A DNA stretch of 39,666 bases from CAYSYM01 sp964435115 (lineage in GTDB: Bacteria; Chloroflexota; UBA6077; CF-72), in contig CAYSYM010000035.1 of NCBI GenBank assembly GCA_964435115.1, positions 1-39,666 on the forward strand, written 5' to 3'. Of this stretch, positions 23,183-31,666 are shown in pieces; within the stretch, counting starts at the first letter, position 1, and the number at the start of each line of letters is the position of its first letter. Below the pieces are notes generated by a model. That model had not been told where the DNA came from. It ran no database searches and worked only from the letters and a program-made list of their open reading frames with translations. Both the position numbers and the translations under genes were made by a program.

Positions 23183-25438
23183 ATGAGGGAAGGGCGGATG
23201 ACGAGGCGCGCGGGGGGACGTCTGCTGGTAGCGGTGGCGATCGCGTGGCTCCTGCCGTTCGCGGCGAGTGGAGCGCTGGCCGTGCTCGGCGGCGGGCCGC
23301 TCTCGGCGCTAGCCGGCCGGGCGGCGGACGAGCTGCCGGACCGCCTGCTGCTGATGCGCTGGCGGCTCAACCGGCCGGGTCTAGCCGGCACTGAGCTGGC
23401 CCTCTTCGACCCCGGCCGGGGCGGGTTCCAGACCCTGCTGGAAGGCGCGGAGCGGCCGGCGATCGCGCCGGACGGGCGCGAGCTGTACGCGGTCCAGCGG
23501 CAGGAGGTGGGCGACGAGGTCAGGACAGCCGTCGCGGCGCTCGAGACCGGCTCCTTCCGCTCGCGCTGGCGTGCGGTCATCGACTCCCTACCCACGCGAG
23601 AGGTCCTGGATCGGCCGTTCGAGGTGGGCTACCGGCTGGCCGTGACACGCGACGTCGTCTACGTGGCCCGCACCCGCTGGGGGACCACGGAGCCCGCCAC
23701 GCTGGTAGCGCTGGACCGAGTGGATGGCTTCGAGCGCCGCCGCTGGCAGGTGGCGTTCGAGAGCCGCATGGTCGGCAACACTGCGCTGTACCCCGCCCCG
23801 GACGGCGCGTCGCTCGCGCTGCTGGCCGCCACCAACGTCGGCTCTCCAGGACGCATGGACCCACGCCCGGAGACCGTCCTCGTCCGCTTCCGGCTCCCCA
23901 GCGGCGAGGAGGAGGCACGCCAGGCGCTGGGGCAGTCGCCGGACCAGTTTCCCCTGTGGAACGCGCGGGCCACGCCGGACGGCCGCGTCCTGTACGCCCT
24001 GGGCAACTCCGAAGGCGGCGGAGGCGTCGAGCTCCGGCTCCTGGATCTCGCGACGGGCGTGGCCGAGCGGCTGGCGCTGCCCATCCAGCCGAGCGCGCCG
24101 GACGAGTGGCTGCCACTCCAGTGGACGGTCTCACACGACGGCCGGCTGCTGTACATGCTCGGACCCAGCCTGGACGAGGTCGCAGTGGTCGACCTGGTGG
24201 CGCGCCGGGTGGTGCAGTCAGCCCTGCTGGATGTGCGTCCGCAGGCTGGCCGAGCGCAGCCGTCCCTGCTGGCCAGCGCCCTGGCGGCCTGGCGTGCCCT
24301 GCTCGCCCCAGCCGCCCTGGCCAAGCCGTACTTCGAGGGCGCCAGTCTGCAGCTCTCGCCAGACGGGGCGCGGCTGTACGCCGTCGGCGCCGCCCGCGAC
24401 GGCATGAACGCCGCCCGACCGGCCGGGGTCTGGGTCGTCGACACCCGGACCTGGCGGGTCGCGGAGCGCTGGCTGCCAGACATCCAGCCCCAGAAGCTGC
24501 TGCTGAGTGGCGACGGCAGCTTGCTCTTCGTGCAGCAGGCGTCGGGCCCGCTCGGGTCGCAGGGCTCGCCCTTGCGTGTGGTCGAGGCCAGCACGGGCGC
24601 CGAGCGGGTCGTCGCGGCGCCCGTGGAAGGGACGCTCTACAGCCTGGCCGAGCTGTACCGCGAGACGTACGGGCGCAGCCTGGCGCCGGCGCCGGCGCCG
24701 GCGCCGGCCGCTCCAGCGCCGGTGGCGGACCTGGTGCTCCGGGTGGCACCCGACGTCGCCGTGCCCGGCGACCCGGTCACGGTGGAAGCGCGTTTCGTCG
24801 ACCCCGCCACCGGGGCCACTGTCCGGCCGGGCCAGACGGACGTGCGCTACGACCCGCCGGCCCAGGTAGCGGCGCTGCTCGGCTGGGGGCGGGTGGACTC
24901 GCACGGCCTGGCGGTAGCGCTGGCGCCGGCCGAGTACGGCGTGTTCCAGGGGCGCACCCAGGCGCCCCAGCCGGAGGAGTGGGCGCCGGGCTCCTGGGCG
25001 GCGCAGGTCGTGGCCACCTGGCCGGATGGCCTGAAGCGGCGAGCTGTCTTGCCGGATGCGCTGGTGGTCGAGCCGGCGTTCGCTGGCGCGGACGGCCGCC
25101 GCTACCGGGTGGTGCTGAGCGCGGAGCCGACGCCCGTGGCGGACATGCCGTCGCCGGTGCGGCTGGCGCTGGTGGACGCGGAGACCGGCGCGCCGCTGCC
25201 GGACAGCGTGGGGCTGCGGGACGGGCTGCCGGACAGCGTGGAGGCGGCCTTCTTCGCCCCGATGCGGGGCGTGACCGTGCAGCGGCTTCAGCCTGCCGGC
25301 CACGGGGTCTACGCCGGCCAGGTGGTGCTCTGGGCGCCGGGTCCCTGGCGGGTACGAGTGGGCTTCCGCCCCGGCAGCGGTCCGGCGGTCAGCTTCGTGG
25401 CCGGGGTGGTCCAGGTCACCGGCCGCGACCCGCCGTAG
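23183..25438 (+). CDS. Exported beta-propeller protein with C-terminal beta-sandwich region
   Basis: 751 residues. A signal peptide or anchor (RRAGGRLLVAVAIAWLLPFAASGALA) is followed by a propeller-like region to about residue 490, with repeated units such as ERPAIAPDGRELYAV, NARATPDGRVLYALG, WTVSHDGRLLYMLG, LQLSPDGARLYAVG and LLLSGDGSLLFVQ, the pattern of YVTN/WD40-like propellers. An Ala-Pro linker at about 501-515 leads to one or two immunoglobulin-like domains (DLVLRVAPDVAVPGDPVTVEARFVD and onwards). No catalytic motif is seen. Probably an envelope protein that binds a partner or ligand. ATG 23183 and ATG 23198 are both possible. Monocistronic, divergent from the receiver gene. Confidence 0.72.
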   Translation: MREGRMTRRAGGRLLVAVAIAWLLPFAASGALAVLGGGPLSALAGRAADELPDRLLLMRWRLNRPGLAGTELALFDPGRGGFQTLLEGAERPAIAPDGRELYAVQRQEVGDEVRTAVAALETGSFRSRWRAVIDSLPTREVLDRPFEVGYRLAVTRDVVYVARTRWGTTEPATLVALDRVDGFERRRWQVAFESRMVGNTALYPAPDGASLALLAATNVGSPGRMDPRPETVLVRFRLPSGEEEARQALGQSPDQFPLWNARATPDGRVLYALGNSEGGGGVELRLLDLATGVAERLALPIQPSAPDEWLPLQWTVSHDGRLLYMLGPSLDEVAVVDLVARRVVQSALLDVRPQAGRAQPSLLASALAAWRALLAPAALAKPYFEGASLQLSPDGARLYAVGAARDGMNAARPAGVWVVDTRTWRVAERWLPDIQPQKLLLSGDGSLLFVQQASGPLGSQGSPLRVVEASTGAERVVAAPVEGTLYSLAELYRETYGRSLAPAPAPAPAAPAPVADLVLRVAPDVAVPGDPVTVEARFVDPATGATVRPGQTDVRYDPPAQVAALLGWGRVDSHGLAVALAPAEYGVFQGRTQAPQPEEWAPGSWAAQVVATWPDGLKRRAVLPDALVVEPAFAGADGRRYRVVLSAEPTPVADMPSPVRLALVDAETGAPLPDSVGLRDGLPDSVEAAFFAPMRGVTVQRLQPAGHGVYAGQVVLWAPGPWRVRVGFRPGSGPAVSFVAGVVQVTGRDPP
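24682..24707. repeat. GGCGCC microsatellite coding an Ala-Pro linker
   Basis: Just over four tandem GGCGCC units encode the (AP)n linker between the propeller and the C-terminal domains. In-frame hexamer slippage would change linker length without breaking the frame. Confidence 0.7.
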
Positions 25439-25459
25439 CACGCCTGACGGAGGCGAAGG

Positions 25460-27703
25460 TTACCGCTGGAGCGGGTACGCGGCATCGAGCACCTGGCGCG
25501 CGAGCGGCGCGGCCGTCAGGCCACCCATCTGGCCGCCCTCGACCAGGACCAGCGCCAGCAGCCGCGGCTGCTCGGGTGTCTGGAAGCCGACGAACCAGGC
25601 GTGCAGGTTGGGCCCCGCGTTCTCGGCCGAGCCGGTCTTGGCCGCCGTCGGCGTGCGCTCGCCGCGGAAGGCCGCCGACGCCGTGCCGTTAGGCGTGCTG
25701 GTCACGCGCTTCATGCCCTCCAGGATCGCCACGCGCGTGGCCGGGCTGAGCGGGAGCGGCCCCTTCTCCTGGCTGGTGAAGGTCTGCGCCGTCCCATCCG
25801 GCCGTTCGATCGACCTGACGAGCAGCGGTGTGCGCAGGGTGCCGCCGTTGGCGAGCGCGGCATAGGCGTTGGCGAGCTGCAGCGGCGTGACCTGGAGCGC
25901 CCCCTGGCCGATCGCCAGGTTCACGCTGTCGCCGCTGGCCCACGGCTGGCCGAGCTGGCGCTGCTGCCAGTCGGGGTCAGGCACCAGGCCGGCCACCTCG
26001 TCGACACCCTGCACGCCAGTGGGCCGGCCGAAGCCAAAGGCGCGGGCGAAACCGGGCAAGATGGACGGGTCGAGCCGGTCGAGCTTGAGGCCGATCTCGT
26101 AGAACGCCGGGTTGCAGGACTCGGCCAGCGCTTCCACCAGGTCGAGCACCCCCTGCCGTGTCCAGTTCTCGAGCACCAGCCCGGGCAGCCCACGCCACTC
26201 CAGGCCGCAATCGAACGTGTCGGTCGTCTTCACCCCGCCGCGCTCCAGGCCCGCCGCCATCGTCACCACCTTGAACGTCGAGGCTGGCGGGTAGGCGCTC
26301 TCGGTGGCGCGGAGCACGAACGCGCCATTCTGGTTCAGCGCCTGCCACTCGGCCTGGGCGAGCCCGCGCACGAGGGCGTTCGGGTCGAAGCTCGGCCGGC
26401 TGGCGAGCGCCAGGATCGCGCCGTCGCGCGGGTCCAGCACGACCACGCCGCCCGTCCGCTCGCCCAGGACGGCCGCGGCCCGCTCCTGGATGCGCGCGTC
26501 GAGGGTGAGCCGGACGTCCGAGCCGGGGACGGCCGCTCGCTCGGCGATCGTGCGGACCACTCGGCCCTGCTCATCCTGGATGACGATCCTGCCGCCCTTC
26601 TGGCCGGCCAGGGCCCGCTCGGCCCAGGCCTCGACGCCGGTCCGGCCCCGCCAGTCGTCCTCGTCATACCCCTGCTCACGCAGGCTCGCGAGCTCCTCGG
26701 CCGTCACGCGCCCCACGTAGCCCACCGCGTGGGCGGCCGCCTCTCCGAGGGGGTAGACGCGGCCGAGCTTCTCGCGTACCACGACGCCGGCCAGTCCGCC
26801 CAGGGCCTGCGCGAGCTGCGCGCGCTCCTCCAGCGGCCGGTCGGCGATGGGCATGAACCAGTCCGGCTGGCCGCCCTGGGAGCGGCGCGCCACGGTCTCC
26901 GGGTCCAGCCCGAGGGTCTCGCTCAGCGCCGTGCGCACCGCCGCCTCGTCCTGGACCTGGCCGGGCACCACGCCCACGGTCAGAGCAGTTGGGCCGTCCT
27001 CCGCCAGCGGCTGGCCCGCGCGGTCTAGGATGCGGCCGCGGCGGGGCGCATCGGGCAGGACCAGGACGGTGGAGGTGGTGGTCAGCTCACGGAAGAGTAG
27101 GCTCGGCTGCCAGGCCACCTTCCACTGGCCCTGCTCCTGCACCAGCGGGAGCTCGCTGCTCTCGGCGAGGTCGCCGAAGAGAGCCACGCGGCGGGTCACC
27201 TGGAACGGCACGCGCGCCCGCCGGGCGTCCGCCGCCGTGGCCGCGCCGCTGCCCGCGGCCGGGGACGGCGTGGGGGCGAGCTCCGCCAGGGCCGGCTGCG
27301 CCTGGATCGTGGTTCGCACGAGGCCGATGCCCTGCTCGATGTTGGTGTAGCGGCGGAGGAACGTCTCGCGGGACGTCGCCGCCCGGGCGGCGTCGGCGAG
27401 CAGGTCGTACATCTGCGCGTATTGGCGCTGCTCCCAGGCGCGGAAGTACTCCGCCGCCACCTCGTCGGCGGCCGGCGGGGTGGGCGTGGGCGTGGCGGCC
27501 GGCGGGAGCGGCAGGCGCTCGACCGCGGTGCAACCCGCCGCGCCAAGGAGCAGCGCCGCCAGGATGAGCAGCGCGAGCACGCGGGAGCGGACTGGCGGCC
27601 ACCGGGAGCCCCCTCTGGGCGCATCCGTCGGGTGCGGACCCGCCTCCGTCGCGCGTGCCTGGCCGGAGCCGCGCTCCGGCCGTCGCCGGGTGCCGTGTGG
27701 CAC
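25460..27703 (-). CDS. Class B penicillin-binding protein (D,D-transpeptidase, PBP2/MecA type)
   Basis: 747 residues. A basic N-terminus, then a hydrophobic stretch ending LLLGAAGC at about residue 58 (membrane anchor or lipobox), a Pro/Thr linker, an NTF2-like MecA N-terminal domain (EVAAEYFRAWEQRQYAQMYDLL, residues about 85-200), a dimerisation domain beginning RGRILDRAGQPLAEDG, and the transpeptidase domain with SxxK (PASTFK, Ser about 475), SCN (about 529) and KTG (AAKTGSAENAG, about 689). It crosslinks peptidoglycan outside the membrane. GTG 27703 follows a TACAAT box by 6 nt with no separate SD. It lies downstream of gyrB on the same strand with a 42-bp gap and its own promoter. Confidence 0.92.
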   Translation of the reverse strand: MPHGTRRRPERGSGQARATEAGPHPTDAPRGGSRWPPVRSRVLALLILAALLLGAAGCTAVERLPLPPAATPTPTPPAADEVAAEYFRAWEQRQYAQMYDLLADAARAATSRETFLRRYTNIEQGIGLVRTTIQAQPALAELAPTPSPAAGSGAATAADARRARVPFQVTRRVALFGDLAESSELPLVQEQGQWKVAWQPSLLFRELTTTSTVLVLPDAPRRGRILDRAGQPLAEDGPTALTVGVVPGQVQDEAAVRTALSETLGLDPETVARRSQGGQPDWFMPIADRPLEERAQLAQALGGLAGVVVREKLGRVYPLGEAAAHAVGYVGRVTAEELASLREQGYDEDDWRGRTGVEAWAERALAGQKGGRIVIQDEQGRVVRTIAERAAVPGSDVRLTLDARIQERAAAVLGERTGGVVVLDPRDGAILALASRPSFDPNALVRGLAQAEWQALNQNGAFVLRATESAYPPASTFKVVTMAAGLERGGVKTTDTFDCGLEWRGLPGLVLENWTRQGVLDLVEALAESCNPAFYEIGLKLDRLDPSILPGFARAFGFGRPTGVQGVDEVAGLVPDPDWQQRQLGQPWASGDSVNLAIGQGALQVTPLQLANAYAALANGGTLRTPLLVRSIERPDGTAQTFTSQEKGPLPLSPATRVAILEGMKRVTSTPNGTASAAFRGERTPTAAKTGSAENAGPNLHAWFVGFQTPEQPRLLALVLVEGGQMGGLTAAPLARQVLDAAYPLQR

Positions 27704-27709
27704 CCCCGG

Positions 27710-27715
27710 ATTGTA
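27710..27715 (-). promoter_or_regulatory. -10 box (TACAAT) of the penicillin-binding protein gene, leaderless geometry
   Basis: On the minus strand TACAAT is followed by 6 nt (CCGGGG) and the GTG start. No recognisable -35 is visible. It lies in the 42-bp gap after gyrB. Confidence 0.55.
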
Positions 27716-27745
27716 GCCCCGCGGCGCGGCCGCGCGGGGCGCCGC

Positions 27746-29755
27746 CTACACGTCCAGATTGCGGACGAAGCGGGCGTGGGTCTGGATGAACTTCTTCCGC
27801 GGCGGGACCTGGTCGCCCATCAGCACGTCGAAGACCTCGTCGGCGACGGCCGCGTCCTCCAGGTTGACCTTGAGGAGGGTGCGTGTGGACGGGTCCATCG
27901 TGGTCTCCCACAACTGTTCCGGGTTCATCTCGCCCAGCCCCTTGTAGCGGGTCACGTCAGGATCTTTGGCGGTCTTGTTCTTCGCCTTAATCTCCGCGAT
28001 CGCCGCGTCGCGCTCCGGCTCGCTGTAGGCGTAGTAGCTCTCCTTGCCGAAGTGGACGCGGTAGAGCGGTGGCTGGGCGATGTAGAGGTGGCCCTTGGTG
28101 ATGACCTGCCGCATCTGGCGGAAGAAGAACGTGAGCAGCAGGGTCCGGATGTGCGCCCCGTCCACGTCGGCGTCCGTCATGATGATGATGCGGTGGTAGC
28201 GCAGCCGCTCCGGGCTGAACGTCTCGCCTGAGCCGGCGCCGAGCGCCGTGATGAGCGCCCGGATCTCCTCGAAGCCGAGGATCTTGTCCTCGCGGGCGCG
28301 CTCCACGTTGAGGATCTTCCCCTTCAGCGGCAGAATCGCCTGGAAGCGCCGGTCGCGGCCCTGCTTGGCCGAGCCGCCGGCCGAATCGCCCTCCACGAGG
28401 AAGAGCTCGGACCGCGCCGGGTCCTTCTCGGTGCAGTCGGCCAGCTTGCCTGGCAGTGTCAGGCCGTCGAGGGCGCTCTTGCGGATGACGAGCTCGCGCG
28501 CCTTGCGGGCCGCCTCGCGCGCGCGGGCCGCGGTGAGGCACTTCTCGACGATGCGGCGCGCCTCGCTCGGGTGCTCTTGGAGGAACTGGTCCAGCCCGGC
28601 GTTGACGACGGTCTGGACGGCCGGTCCGACCTCGGCGTTGTTTAGCTTGTTCTTGGTCTGGCTCTCGAACTGCGGATCCAGCACCTTCACACTGATGACC
28701 GCCGTCAGCCCCTCACGCACGTCCTCGCCTGAGAGGTTGGCGTCCGACTCCTTGAGGAGGCCGGCACGCTTGGCGTAGTCGTTGAGGCTGCGGGTGAGCG
28801 CCGCACGGAAGCCGCTCAGGTGGCTGCCGCCGTCGACCGTGTTGATGTTGTTGGCGAAGCTGTAGACGCTCTCCGCGAAGGAGTCGTTGTACTGGAGGGC
28901 GACTTCGACCGTCGTATCGCCCGCCCGCTTCTCGACGTAGAAGGGCGTGGGGTGCAGCGGCTGGCGGGAGAGGTTGAGGTGCCGCACGAACGAGACGATG
29001 CCGCCCTCGAAGTAGAAGGTGTGTTGGCGCCCCTGGCCCGGCCCGGGCCGCTCGTCGGCGAGGGTGATCGAGAGCCCCTTGGTGAGGTAGGCCATCTCAC
29101 GGAAGCGCTGGAGGAGCGTGTCGAAGCCGTAGTCGCGCGCCGTGAAGATGGTGGGGTCGGCGAGGAACGTGACCGTGGTACCGTTCGGCTCGTCGGTCGG
29201 CCCGGCCGGCGCGACCGGCGCTCGGGGCACCCCGCGGTGGTACTCCTGCCGGTAGAGAACGCCGTCCTTGCGCACCTCGGCCACCAGCCACTCGCTGAGC
29301 GCGTTGACGACGCTCGCCCCGACGCCGTGCAGGCCGCTGGACACTTTGTACCCGCCGCCGCCGAACTTCCCGCCGGCGTGCAGGATCGTGAAGACGACCT
29401 CGAGCGCGGACGTGCCTGTCTGTCGCTGGGTGTCGACCGGGATGCCACGGCCGTTGTCCCAGACGGTGACGGAGCTATCAGCGTGGATGGCCACCCGGAT
29501 CGTGTCGCAGAACCCCGCCAGCGCCTCGTCCACGGAGTTGTCCACCAGTTCGTAGACCATGTGGTGCAGGCCGTACAGGTCGGTGTTGCCGATGTACATG
29601 CCTGGGCGCTTGCGGACGGCCTTGAGGCCCTCGAGCACCTCGATGTTGGCCGCGGTGTAGCCCGGCGCGGGCTGGACCACGCCGTTCACGCTCGCCAGGT
29701 CTGGTCGCTCCTGTGGTAGTGCCACGCCGCGCTCCGTTCCGCCCCCCAGGTTCAC
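27746..29755 (-). CDS. gyrB: DNA gyrase subunit B
   Basis: 669 residues, the short form without the enterobacterial insertion. ATPase domain: YELVDNSVDEALAG (about 68-81), VWDNGRGIPVD, GLHGVGASVVNALSEW. Transducer follows. TOPRIM: LFLVEGDSAGGSAKQGRDR (about 450), MTDADVDGAHIRTLLLTFF (about 530), then RYKGLGEMNPEQLWETTMDP at the C-terminus. Together with GyrA (not in the window) it introduces negative supercoils. ParE is the only close alternative; gene length and the near-origin position favour GyrB. GTG 29755 overlaps the upstream stop; GTG 29725, preceded by GGAG, would drop ten residues. Confidence 0.95.
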   Translation of the reverse strand: MNLGGGTERGVALPQERPDLASVNGVVQPAPGYTAANIEVLEGLKAVRKRPGMYIGNTDLYGLHHMVYELVDNSVDEALAGFCDTIRVAIHADSSVTVWDNGRGIPVDTQRQTGTSALEVVFTILHAGGKFGGGGYKVSSGLHGVGASVVNALSEWLVAEVRKDGVLYRQEYHRGVPRAPVAPAGPTDEPNGTTVTFLADPTIFTARDYGFDTLLQRFREMAYLTKGLSITLADERPGPGQGRQHTFYFEGGIVSFVRHLNLSRQPLHPTPFYVEKRAGDTTVEVALQYNDSFAESVYSFANNINTVDGGSHLSGFRAALTRSLNDYAKRAGLLKESDANLSGEDVREGLTAVISVKVLDPQFESQTKNKLNNAEVGPAVQTVVNAGLDQFLQEHPSEARRIVEKCLTAARAREAARKARELVIRKSALDGLTLPGKLADCTEKDPARSELFLVEGDSAGGSAKQGRDRRFQAILPLKGKILNVERAREDKILGFEEIRALITALGAGSGETFSPERLRYHRIIIMTDADVDGAHIRTLLLTFFFRQMRQVITKGHLYIAQPPLYRVHFGKESYYAYSEPERDAAIAEIKAKNKTAKDPDVTRYKGLGEMNPEQLWETTMDPSTRTLLKVNLEDAAVADEVFDVLMGDQVPPRKKFIQTHARFVRNLDV

Positions 29756-30762
29756 GCCGCGCGCGCCCCGGCCGGGCCCGCCACCGGGTCAGCGCGCTCC
29801 TTGTAGAACACCATGCTCGCGGCGACGAGGCCGCTGGCGACGTAGGCGTTGCCCAGGATACCGAGGGCGACGCCGAAGGGCGGGCGAACGACGCCCGCCA
29901 GCACCTCCCAGACCCGGTCCATGCCCGCCAGGATGAGCCAGGTCAGCAGGATGAGCCCGAGCGTCGACAGCGCCGAGCGGCGCACCACCGCCACGCTGCG
30001 CTGGATCGCCTGGAGCGGGCCGACACCGGAGATGAAGATGGCGTCGAGGGCGAAGAACAGGTGCACCTCGGCGAACAGCACGGCGAACGAGACGAGCAGG
30101 ACGCCGAGCACGGCGACCGCGGGCGCCAGGAGTGTGGCAAAGCCGAGCACCACGAGCACCGGCAGGCCGAGGAGCACCGCGACGCCCAGGAGCGCCGCCA
30201 CCAGACCGAGCACGCGCCCGACGTCGCGCGGGACCCGGGCGACGACCGAGGCGGGCGCACCCCGGCCGTCGCGGACACCTTGGGCGATCCAGCCGCGGAA
30301 CAGCCCCCCCAAGGCCAGGCCCAGCGCGAGCGCCACCACCAGGAGAGCCGCGCCCTCGCTCCAGCCGCCGACGAACGAGAACCCGCCCGCGCCCCCGAGG
30401 AGGGCGGCCACGCTGGGCAGCGCGAGCGGGCCGCGCGTGGCGATGAGGGCGAGCACGTTGGTCTCGGTGGTGTACGTCATCAGGAGCTGTCGCTGGCCTT
30501 CCACCTCGATACCCAGGCCGGCCGATGGCGGGCCACCACGCGCGCTGGCAGCCGCCTGGCGCACGAGCTCGCTGGCCTGCGTGAGCACCGGGTCGACCAG
30601 CGGCGAGAAGGACACCTGCGGCCCGAGCCACAGGAAGACGTCCACGAGGATCGGCACGAGGAGCACCCACAGCCGGCGGTTGACCACCGCGTACCCGGCC
30701 GAGAGGGTGTCGATGACCCCTGGCGGCTGCGCCTGTCGGCGGGCCGTCGGGGGGTGCTGCAC
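29752..30762 (-). CDS. Polytopic membrane protein of unknown function
   Basis: 336 residues with about six to seven hydrophobic segments (near residues 32-48, 138-158, 186-205, 206-232, 233-250, 270-292, 300-325) and a roughly 60-residue outside loop after the first helix (VSFSPLVDPVLTQASELVRQ onwards). The cytoplasmic stretch GVGPLQAIQRSVAVVRRS resembles that in DUF975/GlpT-like YckC-type integral membrane families, but I cannot assign one. GTG 30762 follows TAGAAT by 6 nt. Its stop overlaps the gyrB start, so the two genes form one transcript. Confidence 0.75.
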   Translation of the reverse strand: MQHPPTARRQAQPPGVIDTLSAGYAVVNRRLWVLLVPILVDVFLWLGPQVSFSPLVDPVLTQASELVRQAAASARGGPPSAGLGIEVEGQRQLLMTYTTETNVLALIATRGPLALPSVAALLGGAGGFSFVGGWSEGAALLVVALALGLALGGLFRGWIAQGVRDGRGAPASVVARVPRDVGRVLGLVAALLGVAVLLGLPVLVVLGFATLLAPAVAVLGVLLVSFAVLFAEVHLFFALDAIFISGVGPLQAIQRSVAVVRRSALSTLGLILLTWLILAGMDRVWEVLAGVVRPPFGVALGILGNAYVASGLVAASMVFYKERADPVAGPAGARAA

Positions 30763-30768
30763 GCCCAG

Positions 30769-30774
30769 ATTCTA
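30769..30774 (-). promoter_or_regulatory. -10 box (TAGAAT) of the membrane protein-gyrB operon, leaderless geometry
   Basis: On the minus strand TAGAAT is followed by exactly 6 nt (CTGGGC) and the GTG start. No good -35 was found. It lies 47 bp from the parS site at 30821. Confidence 0.6.
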
Positions 30775-30820
30775 CTTGATTGGGCCCCGCCCGGACGAGC
30801 CTTTCGTCACCAGCCCGACA

Positions 30821-30836
30821 CGTTTCACGTGAAACA
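30821..30836. other. parS: parS centromere site (ParB binding), 15 of 16 consensus
   Basis: The 14-bp palindrome GTTTCACGTGAAAC at 30822-30835 with a following A matches the broadly conserved parS 16-mer TGTTTCACGTGAAACA at 15 positions (C replaces the first T). It is intergenic. parA and parB lie about 7 kb away and a second site is at 33280. Confidence 0.93.
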
Positions 30837-30985
30837 TGGCCGCGTGGTTCGGCAGCGGTTGCGCACTCCCGGCGGCCGCAGTGGCGCCTCCTCGGGTGCT
30901 GGATTCGCCGGCGTGCCGCATTGGAGACGCAGCGCGCTTCGGAACACCCTCCCCGCGCTCATCGCCACGGTGGCCTGCCGCCGCG

Positions 30986-31666
30986 TCACCTGACAGCTCC
31001 CTCCAGGCGCAGCAGGTAGCGCTTCGCCTCCAGGCCACCCGCGTAACCGACCAGGCTCCCGGACGTGCCGACGACCCGGTGACACGGGATGAAGATGGGC
31101 ACGGGGTTGTGGTGCAGCGCGCCGCCTACGGCCCGCGCCGCACGCGGTCGCCCCAGCGCCCGCGCGAGCGAGCCGTAGGTGGCCACGCTGCCGAAGCCGA
31201 TGCGTGCCGTCTCCTCCAGCACCTGGCGCTGGAACGGCGCCACCGCCGCCAGGTCGACGGGCAGGTCGAACCGGGTCCGCCGGCCGGCGAAGTACTCCTC
31301 CAGCTCCTGCCGGGCCGCCGCGAGCAGCGGGTCGTGTCCCTCCGCCGGCTCCGAGGTCTCTCCGACCGGGTCCGGCGTGAACTCGACGCGACAGATCCCG
31401 CGCTCCGACGCCGCGACCATCAGCAGCCCCACCGGGGATGGCACGCCGACCGACCGCTCGCGCAGCACGGCCGCCGGCGGCTCCGCTGCCAGCGCCTCGA
31501 GCGCGGCATCCAGCCGGAGGGAAGCCTGCAGCCACTCGCTGCATCCACCGCAGGCCGAGACGTGCTCGGTGAGGGCCGCCAGACGCGCCGGTGCCAGGTC
31601 GCCGGCCACCAGCGCCAGCCAGTCGCGCTCGCCCACGTGCCCCGCGGACCGCATAGCCCTCGTCAT
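30986..31666 (-). CDS. Anti-sigma zinc-domain fused to O6-alkylguanine-DNA alkyltransferase
   Basis: 226 residues, two parts. Residues 1-60 are a zf-HC2/ZAS anti-sigma domain: WLALVAGDLAPARLAALTEH then His35-x3-Cys39-x2-Cys42 (HVSACGGC). Residues about 75-226 are a complete Ogt/MGMT-type methylated-DNA-protein cysteine methyltransferase: ELEEYFAGRRTRFDLPVDL, FQRQVLEETARIGFGSVATYGSLA, and the active site IPCHRVV with acceptor Cys195, then GYAGGLEAKRYLL. The ATG overlaps the stop of the ECF sigma gene by 4 bp, the standard arrangement of sigma/anti-sigma pairs. I infer an alkylation-responsive switch: repair or zinc-site modification could release the sigma factor. A repair enzyme simply tethered to sigma is the alternative. 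Confidence 0.88.
   Translation of the reverse strand: MTRAMRSAGHVGERDWLALVAGDLAPARLAALTEHVSACGGCSEWLQASLRLDAALEALAAEPPAAVLRERSVGVPSPVGLLMVAASERGICRVEFTPDPVGETSEPAEGHDPLLAAARQELEEYFAGRRTRFDLPVDLAAVAPFQRQVLEETARIGFGSVATYGSLARALGRPRAARAVGGALHHNPVPIFIPCHRVVGTSGSLVGYAGGLEAKRYLLRLEGAVR

Noticed and set aside
25441..25455. CGCCT-gacgg-AGGCG as a terminator between the convergent propeller and penicillin-binding protein genes
   Set aside because: The stem has only 5 bp and no T-run; such matches are expected by chance at this GC content.
30822..30835. GTTTCACGTGAAAC as a transcription-factor operator for the membrane protein gene
   Set aside because: It matches the ParB site consensus almost perfectly, has a second perfect copy at 33280 and parAB is present nearby.
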